Source of the DNA: an uncultured Eggerthellaceae bacterium
GTDB taxonomy: Bacteria; Actinomycetota; Coriobacteriia; Coriobacteriales; Eggerthellaceae
Assembly: GCA_946618265.1 (NCBI GenBank)
Contig: CAMOLA010000002.1
Coordinates: 1-64,000 of the forward strand
Reading direction: 5' to 3'
Length of the DNA stretch: 64,000 bases
Part shown: positions 44,235 to 52,805 of the stretch, in pieces
How positions within the stretch are numbered: the stretch's first letter is position 1
Layout of the letters: each line of letters begins with the position of its first letter
Notes under the pieces: model-generated
Seen by the model: only the letters and a program-made list of their open reading frames with translations
Databases searched by the model: none
What the model was told of the DNA's origin: nothing
Translations under genes and position numbers: made by a program

Positions 44235-45400
44235 TATGCACCGTCCTGTGCGAATTCGTAAATGCTTTGCGCGACGTCGACCCAGCCCGTCCAGCCGAAG
44301 TGCACGATTTCGTAGAGGAAGTACTTCTCGTATTCCTTGTCGGAGAAGTCGGCGAGTTTCGCCGATGCGTGGTCTGCCACGAGGGCTCGCACGCGGCTGT
44401 AGCAGTTCTCGCGGTCTTCCTTCGAAATGCCGATGTAATCGTAGTACGGCCCCATTTCCGGGGACAGGATGACGAGGACTTCGATGTTGCAGGCCTCGGC
44501 GATGTCGAGGAAGCAGTCGAGGTCGTCATATTCGGGCGTGTCGGTGTACGTCTCGCCGGCGCGGCTGTCCTTCAGGTCGTCGTACACCGGGGCGAGCTGT
44601 TCGGTGTAGAACCCGTCCTCGACGCCCCAGTCGTTCGTCGTGCTGCGCTCGGCGCCCATCTTCGCGGCTTCCTCGCGTAGGGTCGCGAAATCGGGCGTGG
44701 CGGGCGTTTGCTCGTCGACGAGGTCGATGCCCTTCTCGCGCACTTCCATAAGGCCTTGGCGCAGCTTCAGGTCATCGAGCGCACCGAGCGCCATGGCGTC
44801 CAGGTAATCCTGGGGCAGCGTGGGCGATGCGGCGTTGAGCTGCGTCTCGTCGACCCCCAGATGCTCGAGCCGCTGGCGCACGTAGGCCTTCGCCTCGTCT
44901 GGCACGTTGGCGTTCGCGCAGAAGCGCTGGTACAGCGAGTACGAGAAGCGCGTGCCGAACGTATCGGCGTCCTGGCCGCCGTCGGTGAACCAGCCGGGCG
45001 AGGCTATGATGGCGACCTTGCCCTGCGGTATGCCGGCGCCTTGGTACGCGCCGAGCGCGATGGCGTGCCAGAGGCTCTGGTCGAACGCCTCGCCGATGAG
45101 CATGAGGCGCAGCCCGTAGTCGTTCTTGCCGAACACCTGGCTGGGAATCTGCGGCACGAGCCGCCTGGGCGTCGAGAACTCCGACGAGCCGAACACGAGC
45201 AACGATTCGTCGGTGAGGTTGGCCTCGACGAAATCGACGCTCGACGACTTGACGCCGGAGTAGACGTATCCGTAGTCGACGCCTTCGCGCGTTTGCGACT
45301 GCGCCGGCATGAGCACGCAGATGAGCGCGATGGCGCACACGGCCAGCCCCACGCCTATGGCGAGGGCGGCGAGCCTGGTGTGCAACGTGCGCTTTTCCAT
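44234..45400 (-). CDS. dltD: DltD, D-alanyl transfer protein
   Basis: A 388-residue protein with an N-terminal membrane anchor (about 12-32) and an extracellular SGNH-hydrolase-like domain. The serine motif is VFGSSEFS. The C-terminal aspartate/histidine region is probably the VHFGWTGWVDV segment. DltD completes D-alanylation of teichoic or lipoteichoic polymers outside the membrane. It starts 3 bp after dltC. Confidence 0.87.
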   Translation of the reverse strand: MEKRTLHTRLAALAIGVGLAVCAIALICVLMPAQSQTREGVDYGYVYSGVKSSSVDFVEANLTDESLLVFGSSEFSTPRRLVPQIPSQVFGKNDYGLRLMLIGEAFDQSLWHAIALGAYQGAGIPQGKVAIIASPGWFTDGGQDADTFGTRFSYSLYQRFCANANVPDEAKAYVRQRLEHLGVDETQLNAASPTLPQDYLDAMALGALDDLKLRQGLMEVREKGIDLVDEQTPATPDFATLREEAAKMGAERSTTNDWGVEDGFYTEQLAPVYDDLKDSRAGETYTDTPEYDDLDCFLDIAEACNIEVLVILSPEMGPYYDYIGISKEDRENCYSRVRALVADHASAKLADFSDKEYEKYFLYEIVHFGWTGWVDVAQSIYEFAQDGA

Positions 45401-45403
45401 GCG

Positions 45404-45634
45404 CTACAGGCGCTCCTGCACGCGAGCGATGATCTTGTCGACGGTGTTCATCTCCTCGCGCTCGAGCTCGGTCGGTGCGATGGAGACGCCGAACGCGTCC
45501 TCGATTTCGATGAGCAGGTCGATGGCGCCGAGGGAGTCGAGCAGCCCCGCCGCGAACAGGTCGGCGTCGCGATGCTCGCGCACGTCGTCGGTATCGCAGA
45601 TTTCCGCGATCAGGTCTAACAGCTTGTCTTCCAT
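45404..45634 (-). CDS. dltC: D-alanyl carrier protein
   Basis: A 76-residue acyl-carrier-type protein. The phosphopantetheine attachment site is Ser34 in GLLDSLGAIDLLIEIED. It carries the activated D-alanine to DltB. AAAGGAA precedes the ATG. The dedicated ligase DltA, which loads it, is not encoded next to it. Confidence 0.87.
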   Translation of the reverse strand: MEDKLLDLIAEICDTDDVREHRDADLFAAGLLDSLGAIDLLIEIEDAFGVSIAPTELEREEMNTVDKIIARVQERL

Positions 45635-45655
45635 GCAAGTTCCTTTCGTCGGTTC

Positions 45656-46822
45656 CTATAGCGGCACTTGCCCGGAGAACAGGGCAAAACCGAACATTAC
45701 CAATATCATCGTGACCGCCCACGAGCATACCTTGTAGATGCGGCCGTCCTTGTGCTTCTTGTAGAAGTCGGTCCGCTGGTACAGCTCGTTGAGCGAGAGC
45801 AGGATGCCGTGATACAGGCCGTAGGCGATGTAGCCCGGCGTGATGCCGTGCCAGACGCCCATGAGCCCCATGTTGCACATATAACCGATGCACGACGCGG
45901 TCACGCGCGACTTGACGACCTTGTGGCGACGAATGGAGCGCGCCACGCGCATGAACACGAAGTCGCGCAGCCAGTATGATAGCGTGATGTGCCAACGGTT
46001 CCAGAAGTCCTTGATGTCGACGGCGAGGAACGGTGCCTTGAAGTTCGTCGGCACGCGGACGCCGAGGGCGAATCCGAGGCCGACGGCCATATGGGAATAG
46101 CCCGCGAAATCGAAGAACAGATACAGCGAGTACGCGAAGGCGTACACGAGCTCGGATGCCACGGCGGCGCTTGCGGTATCGGCGCCGATCACGCTGGGCA
46201 CGAACCACATGAGCCATTGGGCGATCGCCGCAGCGACGAACTTGTACAGCGCGCCGAGCACGAACCAGCCGGCGCCCCGGTAGAGCAGCTCGAGGTAGCC
46301 GTCACGCGAGAGCTTCTCCTCGATGCTTTCCACGAATGCGCGGCTGCGCAGGATCGGGCCCGACGTGATGGTGGGGAAGAACACGAGGAAGTAGAAGTAC
46401 TCGAACGCGTCGAGGTGGTCGATGAGGCCGTCGCGCGTTTCGATGAGGACCTGGACGGTCTTGAACGTGATGTAGGAGATGCCGATGAACCCGAGGAAAT
46501 CGGGCTCGAACAGCACGCCCACCTTGTACACCGCAAGCGGTGCGATTTGCAAGGCCAGGGCGACGCGATACCGCGCCACGCGCTGTTGATGTTCTGTTCG
46601 GAACAGGTGCATCACGTAGTAGACGAGCGCGAACGAGAGCGCAAGGTAGCAAACGAAGAAAACGAGGCTCGGGATTGAGCGGCTGAACAGCAGCGCCAGC
46701 ATGACGACGGAGGCGATGCATCCGTATCGTGCGAGCGGCTTTTCGAGCATGCCAAGAACCACCGCGATTGCCACGATGGGAATGAGCATGAGGAAAAATG
46801 CTGGTTCGGCGTAAAAATTCAT
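45656..46822 (-). CDS. dltB: DltB, MBOAT-family acyl transporter
   Basis: A 388-residue membrane-bound O-acyltransferase with about eleven helices. The signature is the catalytic histidine in GVWHGITPGYIAYGLYHG, preceded by the FWNRWHITLSYWLRDFVF segment. It moves D-alanine from DltC across the membrane. First of five tightly packed genes (dltB-dltC-dltD-dltX-transglutaminase-like). Where dltA is usually found upstream, this window has only a small lipoprotein gene. Confidence 0.92.
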   Translation of the reverse strand: MNFYAEPAFFLMLIPIVAIAVVLGMLEKPLARYGCIASVVMLALLFSRSIPSLVFFVCYLALSFALVYYVMHLFRTEHQQRVARYRVALALQIAPLAVYKVGVLFEPDFLGFIGISYITFKTVQVLIETRDGLIDHLDAFEYFYFLVFFPTITSGPILRSRAFVESIEEKLSRDGYLELLYRGAGWFVLGALYKFVAAAIAQWLMWFVPSVIGADTASAAVASELVYAFAYSLYLFFDFAGYSHMAVGLGFALGVRVPTNFKAPFLAVDIKDFWNRWHITLSYWLRDFVFMRVARSIRRHKVVKSRVTASCIGYMCNMGLMGVWHGITPGYIAYGLYHGILLSLNELYQRTDFYKKHKDGRIYKVCSWAVTMILVMFGFALFSGQVPL

Positions 46823-46918
46823 AGTTGAGTGATGGTCGCAGACGAGGTTGTTTGGGAGAAGCGAATCGCGGTGAACATGGTCCTCGTCATGGCGCGGGAA
46901 GAGAGAGGGCCCCTATGC

Positions 46919-46947
46919 GATGCGATCGGCATCGAGCCGATCGCATC
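46919..46947. repeat. 12-bp perfect hairpin between lipoprotein gene and dltB
   Basis: GATGCGATCGGC and its exact complement flank ATCGA. No T-tract follows on the minus strand, so it could be an attenuator or RNA-processing hairpin rather than a strong terminator. Confidence 0.5.
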
Positions 46948-46966
46948 AGGGCATCTTGGTGAAATC

Positions 46967-47236
46967 TTAGGACTTCTTTGCCGGCAGGTCGTCGCCGTAG
47001 CAGTTGTCCTGGTCCTCTTCCGAGGCGTCGTCGGTCGCCGCGGCGCTGTCGGATGCGGTGCCGGTCGCGCTCGCCGCGCTTGCGGAAGCATCGCTCGGGG
47101 CGGCCGCCGCGCTTGCAGCAGAGGCGCTTGCCGCGCTCGTGGACGTCGAGCTGCCGCAGCCTACGAGCGCGATTGCGCCGAAGCACGTGGCGATGGCGAT
47201 GAGTGCGGAAAGCATGATCTTTGAGATTGATTGCAT
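46967..47236 (-). CDS. Small Ser/Ala-rich lipoprotein
   Basis: An 89-residue protein with a lipoprotein signal (lipobox LVGC near residue 25). It is followed by a low-complexity Ser/Ala/Asp tail ending in a short charged segment with one cysteine (QDNCYGDD). GAGGAG precedes the ATG at 47236. No domain is recognised. It could be a structural spacer lipoprotein of the envelope; its position upstream of dltB is suggestive only. Confidence 0.6.
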   Translation of the reverse strand: MQSISKIMLSALIAIATCFGAIALVGCGSSTSTSAASASAASAAAAPSDASASAASATGTASDSAAATDDASEEDQDNCYGDDLPAKKS

Positions 47237-47382
47237 ATGGTCTCCTCGTTTGTAGTGCGTTGCCTGCAGCAGAAATCGTAACATAGCTTCGCAGCTCGTG
47301 CGGCCTGATTTGTGTATATTGCGTGTTAACGTCAACTAATCACAACATTTTGGGGTGGTCGTCTGTCCCCCTGTCCGCCCCG

Positions 47383-47620
47383 GGCGCCCCGGGATGGCCG
47401 CGTTCGGCGCAGGCGGGCGCCTCCTGGCGCCGGCTCGCTTTCTCCCCCTCCGATGCGCGCTAACAGAAGGCGCTTGATGGAGGCGCGCAAGTGGCTCTCC
47501 CACATCATCTCTCCCGCGCCTCACCCGCGTTGCGCCTTCCTATGCGCGCGCATCTCCGGGGGCGCTCGCGAGGCGCCAGGAGGCGCCCGCCCGCGCCGAA
47601 CGCGGCCATCCCGGGGCGCC
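47383..47620. repeat. Long inverted repeat with 49-bp GC-rich arms
   Basis: Arms 47383-47431 and 47572-47620 are reverse complements with one mismatch; weaker pairing continues inward to about 47460/47544. The 140-bp loop has no convincing gene. It lies in the 949-bp gene-free stretch 47237-48185, which otherwise holds the tandem repeats at 47803. Confidence 0.85.
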
Positions 47621-47802
47621 GGGGCTCCGCTCTTCCGGGGGCGTTGGTGTGGGCTCGCGCGCTTCGCGCGCATCGACTGCTCGGGTGGGGAGGCTGGCGT
47701 CATGAAAGGGGACAGTCCCTTTCTATGACAGCTTCTGGGGGCGGCTGGGGGATTGCGGCTTTCGCGTGCGCCGCTTGTTCGGATGGTTTCATCGCAGGAC
47801 TG

Positions 47803-48070
47803 TTTTCCCCGTGGGAGTTTGATCCGAAATCGGTCCCGATTGCTTTCCCCGTGGGAGTTTGATTCGAAATCGGACCCGATCACTTTCCCCGTGGGAGTTT
47901 GATTCGGGAATTAGTTCCCCGTGGGAAAACGGTTCGGGAAAACGGTTCCAGCTGTCGAGGCTGGGTTTCCCGCGGGAAATCGGGTTACCCGTGGGAGTTT
48001 GATCTGGGAATCAGGTTCCCCGTGGGAAAACGGTTCGGGAATCAGGTTACCCGTGGGAGTTTGGTTCGGG
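47803..48070. repeat. Tandem repeat tract with CCCGTGGGA core
   Basis: Seven copies of CCCGTGGGA, plus one CCCGCGGGA, recur with periods of 40, 40, 30, about 52, 18, 31 and 31 bp. The core is followed by GTTTGATTCGGGAA or AAACGGTTCGGGAA. The first units also contain CGAAATCGG. The units are partly palindromic (TTTCCCGCGGGAAA at 47967). The tract ends about 115 bp before gatC. It may be a protein-binding array or a slippage-prone repeat. Confidence 0.8.
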
Positions 48071-48185
48071 GAGGGGTGGCGGGGGTTTGTCATCCTTGTA
48101 GATGTGCGAGGTGGCGGGCGGTTTTCGGTGGTGGGTGCGTATAATGGGAAAGTTACGATTTGGCGCAGGAAAGCAGGTGCTTTGC

Positions 48186-48497
48186 ATGGCACAACATGTT
48201 ACTGAACGGGATGTGCGCGATATCGCCGAATATACGCGCATTCATCTCGACGAAAGCGAGGTCGCGCAGATGACGGTCGACCTCAACAGCATCATCGACA
48301 GCTTGAAACCCATCACGGAATACGACCTGGAAGGCGTCGAGCCGACGTTCCATCCGATCGGCAGCTTGTCCAACGTCATGCGCGAGGACGTCGAAGTGGC
48401 CGGGTTCACGCAGGAAGAGGCGCTGGCCAACGCGCCGGCGCGTCAGGATGATTGCTTCCTCATCCCGTCGATCCTCGGCGAAGGGGGCGATCGATAA
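48186..48497 (+). CDS. gatC: Asp-tRNA(Asn)/Glu-tRNA(Gln) amidotransferase subunit C
   Basis: A 103-residue GatC, the small subunit that clamps GatA to GatB in the transamidosome. The family pattern is clear: VTERDVRDIAEYTRIHLDE at the start, DLNSIIDSLKPI, and a C-terminal ARQDDCFLIPSIL. The ATG at 48186 is chosen by the family N-terminus. The stop overlaps the gatA start (TAATG). Confidence 0.92.
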   Translation: MAQHVTERDVRDIAEYTRIHLDESEVAQMTVDLNSIIDSLKPITEYDLEGVEPTFHPIGSLSNVMREDVEVAGFTQEEALANAPARQDDCFLIPSILGEGGDR

Positions 48498-49969
48498 TGA
48501 CGCAGTTCGCAACCATGGGCGTTCGCGAGATCCAGGAAGGCCTCGCGGCGAAGGAATTCTCGGCGCGCGAAATCGCCGAGCAATCGCTCGAGCGCATCGC
48601 CGCCGTCGACGGCGAGGTGCATGCGTTCCTCGAGACCACCGAAGACCTCGCGCTCGAGGCCGCGCGCAAGATCGACGAGGCGGTGGCTGCCGGGACGCTG
48701 TCCGAGTGTGGGCCGCTTGCCGGCGTGCCCGTCGCCTACAAGGACAACATGAACCTGAAGGGCACGCACACGACCTGCTCGTCGCGCATGCTCGAAAGCT
48801 ACGTCTCGCCGTTCACGGCCACGAGCGTCGCCAACACGCTTGCTGCCGGCGCCATCCCGCTCGGCAAGCTGAACATGGACGAGTTCGCGTTCGGATCGTC
48901 GACCGAGACGTCCGCGTTTGGCCCCACCCGCAATCCGTGGGACCTCGAGCGCGTGCCCGGCGGCTCCTCGGGCGGTTCGGCCGCCGCGGTCGCCGCTGGC
49001 CTTGCCACGGTTACGCTCGGATCCGATACAGGCGGTTCCATCCGCCAGCCGGGCAGCTTCACGGGCACGGTGGCGGTCAAGCCCACCTACGGCGTGGTCA
49101 GCCGCTACGGCATCGTGGCGTTCGGCAGTTCCCTTGACCAGGTCGGCCCCTTCGCGCGTTCCGTCGAAGATGCGGCGCTCGCGCTCAACGCCATCGCCGG
49201 CCACGACCCGCTCGATTGCACGAGCCAGCCGGTCGACACCGATTTCACGGCCAACCTCGCGGAAGGCGCGCGCGGCATGCGCATCGGCATCGTCCCGGCG
49301 TTCATGGAAGCGCAGGGCCTCGACGCCGAGGTCAAGGCCAAGGTCGAGGATGCGGCCGAGCAGCTGCGAGCCGCCGGCGCCGAGCTCGTCGACATCGACC
49401 TCCCCAATGCGCAAGCTGCCATGAGCGCTTATTACGTGCTCGGGCCCTGCGAGGCGTTTTCCAACTTGTCGCGATTCGACTCGGTGCGCTACGGGTACTG
49501 CGATCCGGGCCATGCCGATCTCGGCGGCCAGTACGAGGCCAGCCGCGCGAACGGATTCGGCCCCGAGGCGCGTCGCCGCATCATGCTGGGCAGCTACTTG
49601 CTTTCCGCAGGCGTGTACGACAAGTACTACTACCCAGCTCAGCAGGTGCGCACGCTCATCACGCGCGATTACACGCAAGCTTACGAGAAATGCGACGTCA
49701 TCCTGGCTCCCGTCAGCCCGCGCACTGCATTCAAGTTCGGCGAGATCAGCGATCCGACCAGCATGTACCTGTCCGACATGTTCACCATCTCCATCAACAT
49801 CGCGGGTAACGGCGGCATGTCGCTGCCGGTGGGCCTCGGCGCCGATTCGGGGCTTCCCGTCGGCGTGCAGCTCATCGCGCCGCAGTTCAAGGACGAGAAC
49901 ATGTTCCGCGCCGCCGCCGCCCTCGAGCAGGTATACGGCAAGGCGCCCATCGCGCCTGCGTTCGCGTAA
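48497..49969 (+). CDS. gatA: Asp-tRNA(Asn)/Glu-tRNA(Gln) amidotransferase subunit A
   Basis: A 490-residue amidase-signature enzyme releasing ammonia from glutamine for tRNA-dependent amidation. The catalytic Ser-cisSer-Lys set is in place: lysine in GVPVAYKDN, serines in GGSSGGSAAAVAAG and SDTGGSIRQPG. Its presence implies that the organism makes Gln-tRNA and/or Asn-tRNA by the indirect route. The TAA stop is overlapped by palindrome A. Confidence 0.95.
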   Translation: MTQFATMGVREIQEGLAAKEFSAREIAEQSLERIAAVDGEVHAFLETTEDLALEAARKIDEAVAAGTLSECGPLAGVPVAYKDNMNLKGTHTTCSSRMLESYVSPFTATSVANTLAAGAIPLGKLNMDEFAFGSSTETSAFGPTRNPWDLERVPGGSSGGSAAAVAAGLATVTLGSDTGGSIRQPGSFTGTVAVKPTYGVVSRYGIVAFGSSLDQVGPFARSVEDAALALNAIAGHDPLDCTSQPVDTDFTANLAEGARGMRIGIVPAFMEAQGLDAEVKAKVEDAAEQLRAAGAELVDIDLPNAQAAMSAYYVLGPCEAFSNLSRFDSVRYGYCDPGHADLGGQYEASRANGFGPEARRRIMLGSYLLSAGVYDKYYYPAQQVRTLITRDYTQAYEKCDVILAPVSPRTAFKFGEISDPTSMYLSDMFTISINIAGNGGMSLPVGLGADSGLPVGVQLIAPQFKDENMFRAAAALEQVYGKAPIAPAFA

Positions 49970-50001
49970 TGTGACAAAGGGGTCAGACCCCTTTGTCACA
50001 T
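49969..50001. repeat. Palindromic repeat family A
   Basis: A 33-bp perfect dyad, ATGTGACAAAGGGG-TC-A-GA-CCCC plus complement. It overlaps the end of gatA and lies 83 bp before the gatB start. Confidence 0.9.
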
Positions 50002-50083
50002 GTTCGAGTAGCGAGCCGATGGCCGCGAGGCAAGCGGATTGACGATGCATCAGCGATGCATCCTTCGAGGAAGAGAAGACGTT

Positions 50084-51658
50084 ATGAAGACAATGGAAGA
50101 AGTGCTCAAGGACTGGGAGGCGGTCATCGGCCTCGAGGTCCATTGCGAGCTGACCAAGCTCGAAACGAAGATGTTCTGCGGCTGCAAGCTGGAGTTCGGA
50201 GCCGAGCCCAACACGCACACGTGCCCCGTGTGCCTCGGCATGCCGGGTGCGCTGCCCGTGCCGAACCGCGCCGCCATCGAGAACATCGTGCTGGCGGGCC
50301 TTGCCACCAACTGCGACATCGAAAAGCACACGATGTTCTATCGCAAGGGCTACATGTATCCGGACATGGCCAAGAACTTCCAGACCACGCAGGGCCCGAA
50401 AGCCTTCTGCATGCGCGGCCACTTGGATTTGGCCGTTGACGGCCGTGGTGCCGCCGAGCGCCTGTTCTGGAAGGACCTGGCCGAAGGCGAGCAGTCCGAG
50501 AACATCACGCGCACGGCCGACGGCTATGTGGCGCATGTGGGCATCACGCGCATCCATATGGAAGAAGACGCCGGCAAGATGGTCCACATCGGCGGCGGCG
50601 AGGGCCGCATCGCGGGCGCCACGCATTCGCTCGTGGACTACAACCGCGCCGGCACGCCGCTCATCGAGCTCGTGACCGAGCCCGACCTGCGCACGCCCGA
50701 GGAGGCGCGCCTGTTCATGCAGAAGCTGCGCCAGATCTTCCTGACGCTCGGCATCTCCGACTGCTCGATGGAAGAGGGGTCGCTGCGCGCCGACGGCAAC
50801 ATCTCGCTGCGCCGCCGCGGGTCGAAGGAGTTCGGCACGAAGACGGAGCTGAAGAACATCAACTCGTTCAAGAACCTCCACGACGGCTTGGCCTACGAGA
50901 TCTGCCGCCAGGCCGAGGTGCTCGAGGAAGGCGGTCAGATTTACCAGGAAACGCGCCATTGGGACCCGTCGAAGAAGCGCACGATCGTCATGCGCGTGAA
51001 GGAGACGGCCGACGACTACCGCATGTTCCCCGATCCCGACCTCGCGCCCTATGACCTGTCCGACGAGTTCATCGAGCGCGTGCGCGCCAAGCTCCCCGAG
51101 CTTCCCGACCAGAAGGCCGCACGCTATGCCGCCGATTACGGCCTGTCGGCCTACGATGCGCGTCATCTGGTGGATCATCGGTTCACCATCGAGTTCTTCG
51201 AGGCCGCCATCGCCGAGGCGGGCGATCGCGCGCGCGACCTGGCCAAGCCGCTTGCGAACCTCGTCCTCAACGACATCACCGCCTACGTGAACGCGGGAGA
51301 GGGCATCGACTTCGCGCAGACGCCGTTCACGCCCGCGCGCGGCGTGCAGCTCGTGTCGCTGCTCGCCGAAGACGCCATCTCGTCCAAGCAGGCCAAGGAG
51401 GTCTTCGCGGCGGTCCTCGAAGAGGACAAGGACCCCGACGCCATCGTCGAGGAACGCGGCATGAAGCAGGTCTCCGATACCGGCGCCATCGAGGCGGTCA
51501 TCGACGAGGTGCTCGCCGCCAATCCCGACAAGGTCGAGCAGTACAAGGGCGGCAAGACGGGCCTCATCGGCTTCTTCGTCGGGCAGTGCATGAAGGCCAT
51601 GAAGGGCCAGGGCAATCCGAAGCTCATCAACCAGATACTCGCCGAGAAGCTCGGCTAA
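50084..51658 (+). CDS. gatB: Asp-tRNA(Asn)/Glu-tRNA(Gln) amidotransferase subunit B
   Basis: A 524-residue GatB that phosphorylates misacylated tRNA and completes amide transfer. The N-terminal kinase-like domain begins VIGLEVHCELTKLETKMFC and has the zinc/signature segment CPVCLGMPGALPV. The C-terminal helical tail (YqeY-like, from about 440) binds tRNA. The ATG at 50084 follows GAGGAAGAG; an earlier in-frame start at 50039 is less likely. The stop is overlapped by a hybrid palindrome. Confidence 0.95.
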   Translation: MKTMEEVLKDWEAVIGLEVHCELTKLETKMFCGCKLEFGAEPNTHTCPVCLGMPGALPVPNRAAIENIVLAGLATNCDIEKHTMFYRKGYMYPDMAKNFQTTQGPKAFCMRGHLDLAVDGRGAAERLFWKDLAEGEQSENITRTADGYVAHVGITRIHMEEDAGKMVHIGGGEGRIAGATHSLVDYNRAGTPLIELVTEPDLRTPEEARLFMQKLRQIFLTLGISDCSMEEGSLRADGNISLRRRGSKEFGTKTELKNINSFKNLHDGLAYEICRQAEVLEEGGQIYQETRHWDPSKKRTIVMRVKETADDYRMFPDPDLAPYDLSDEFIERVRAKLPELPDQKAARYAADYGLSAYDARHLVDHRFTIEFFEAAIAEAGDRARDLAKPLANLVLNDITAYVNAGEGIDFAQTPFTPARGVQLVSLLAEDAISSKQAKEVFAAVLEEDKDPDAIVEERGMKQVSDTGAIEAVIDEVLAANPDKVEQYKGGKTGLIGFFVGQCMKAMKGQGNPKLINQILAEKLG

Positions 51659-51691
51659 TGTGTCATTAGGGTCAGATCCCTTTGTCACATT
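51657..51691. repeat. Hybrid palindrome (family B left arm, family A right arm)
   Basis: The left arm AATGTGTCATTAGGG matches family B at 30540 and the right arm CCCTTTGTCACATT matches family A. The dyad is therefore imperfect. This looks like recombination or gene conversion between two repeat families. Confidence 0.75.
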
Positions 51692-51727
51692 CACTGCATA
51701 ACGATAACCGCTCGATAGGAGGATGCG

Positions 51728-52756
51728 TTGACGGGAGAAGCCTTTCCTACCATAACGGTCGTTGTCCCCGTCTACAACGTGGCAGCCTACATAGGTGATG
51801 CGATTTGTTCGCTGCAGGAGCAGACGTTTTCTGATTTCGAGGTCATCATGGTCGACGACGGCTCGACCGACGGGTCGCTCGACGTTGCGCGCGACCTCGT
51901 TGCCGGTGACGCGCGTTTTTGCTTTCTCAGGCAGGAGAACGCTGGGCCCGCTTCGGCGCGCAACCGTGCTTTCGAGGTGGCGCGCGGGGAATACATCGTC
52001 TGCCTCGATGCCGACGATTCGCTGACGCGCGAGGCGTTCGCCCGCCTGGTTTCCTTCGCGCGGCAGCACGACCTCGACTATCTCGACTTCAGCGCGCACA
52101 CCATCTACGAATCGAACGACTTGCGAGAAGTGCGGGACGAAAGCTTCTACGAGGGCCGGCGCGATATTGACGGTGTGATGTCGGGCCCCGAGCTGTTCTG
52201 TGCGTTCCAGAGGAATCGCGAGTACTGCTGCGCGTTGTGGCTGCATTTTTTCAAACGCGACTTGCTCGGCCAATCGTCGCTCATGCTCAAGGAGGGCTTG
52301 TACGTCCACGAGGACGAGTTGTTCTCGCCGCTGCTCATTGCCCGTGCGAAGCGGGCGGCGTTTCTAAATGAGCCGCTGTATGTGCGACGCGTGCGTGGCC
52401 GGTCTGCGATGACGAGCGGGCGCAGCATGCGCAACGTCGCTTCCATGCACGAAGTTGTCCAGGAATTGTACGCGTGGATGAAAGTCCACGCGGTCGAGTT
52501 CGATGGCGCGTTTCGCGCTGCCTGGGCCCAACGCATCGCAGAGCTGCGCGAACTTGCCTGCGCTGACGCTCGCTCAGCGCCAGTTGATGAACTGGTGGCG
52601 TATAGCGAGGGGCTGCCGCCTGCCGAGCAGTTTGACTTCGAGCTCGATGTCGTGCAGGGCATGCTGCGACGCGCGGAATTCTATGGCTCGACTACGTGGC
52701 GCGTGGGCGAAGCGCTCCTTGCACTTCCGAAAGCGGCTCAAAAACTTGTAATGTGA
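51728..52756 (+). CDS. Family 2 glycosyltransferase
   Basis: A 342-residue GT-A fold glycosyltransferase. The N-terminal VVVPVYNVAAYIGD, VDDGSTDGS and CLDADDSLT (DxD) motifs bind the nucleotide sugar. There is no membrane helix; the C-terminal half is helical and undefined. It starts with TTG, set by TAGGAGG five bases upstream. It probably adds a sugar to a surface polysaccharide. Its last codon and stop (GTAATGTGA) lie within the family A palindrome at 52750. Confidence 0.85.
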   Translation: MTGEAFPTITVVVPVYNVAAYIGDAICSLQEQTFSDFEVIMVDDGSTDGSLDVARDLVAGDARFCFLRQENAGPASARNRAFEVARGEYIVCLDADDSLTREAFARLVSFARQHDLDYLDFSAHTIYESNDLREVRDESFYEGRRDIDGVMSGPELFCAFQRNREYCCALWLHFFKRDLLGQSSLMLKEGLYVHEDELFSPLLIARAKRAAFLNEPLYVRRVRGRSAMTSGRSMRNVASMHEVVQELYAWMKVHAVEFDGAFRAAWAQRIAELRELACADARSAPVDELVAYSEGLPPAEQFDFELDVVQGMLRRAEFYGSTTWRVGEALLALPKAAQKLVM

Positions 52757-52784
52757 CAAAGGGGTCAGACCCCTTTGTCACATT
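52750..52784. repeat. Palindromic repeat family A, left of RAYT
   Basis: A perfect 35-bp dyad, AATGTGACAAAGGGG-TC-A-GA-CCCC plus complement, followed by a run of six T. It supplies the stop of the glycosyltransferase gene, ends 21 bp before the RAYT start and may also terminate transcription. Confidence 0.9.
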
Positions 52785-52805
52785 TTTTGAGAATGGAGGT
52801 TGGTT

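Noticed and set aside
47803..48070. CRISPR array
   Set aside because: Repeat cores are only about 9-17 bp with variable and partly repeated spacers of 13-23 bp, and no cas genes are nearby.
48443..52309. A 1288-codon open frame antisense to gatC-gatA-gatB
   Set aside because: It is the mirror of three certain genes in GC-rich DNA. It reads through the palindromes as KGSDPF-like peptides and matches no family.
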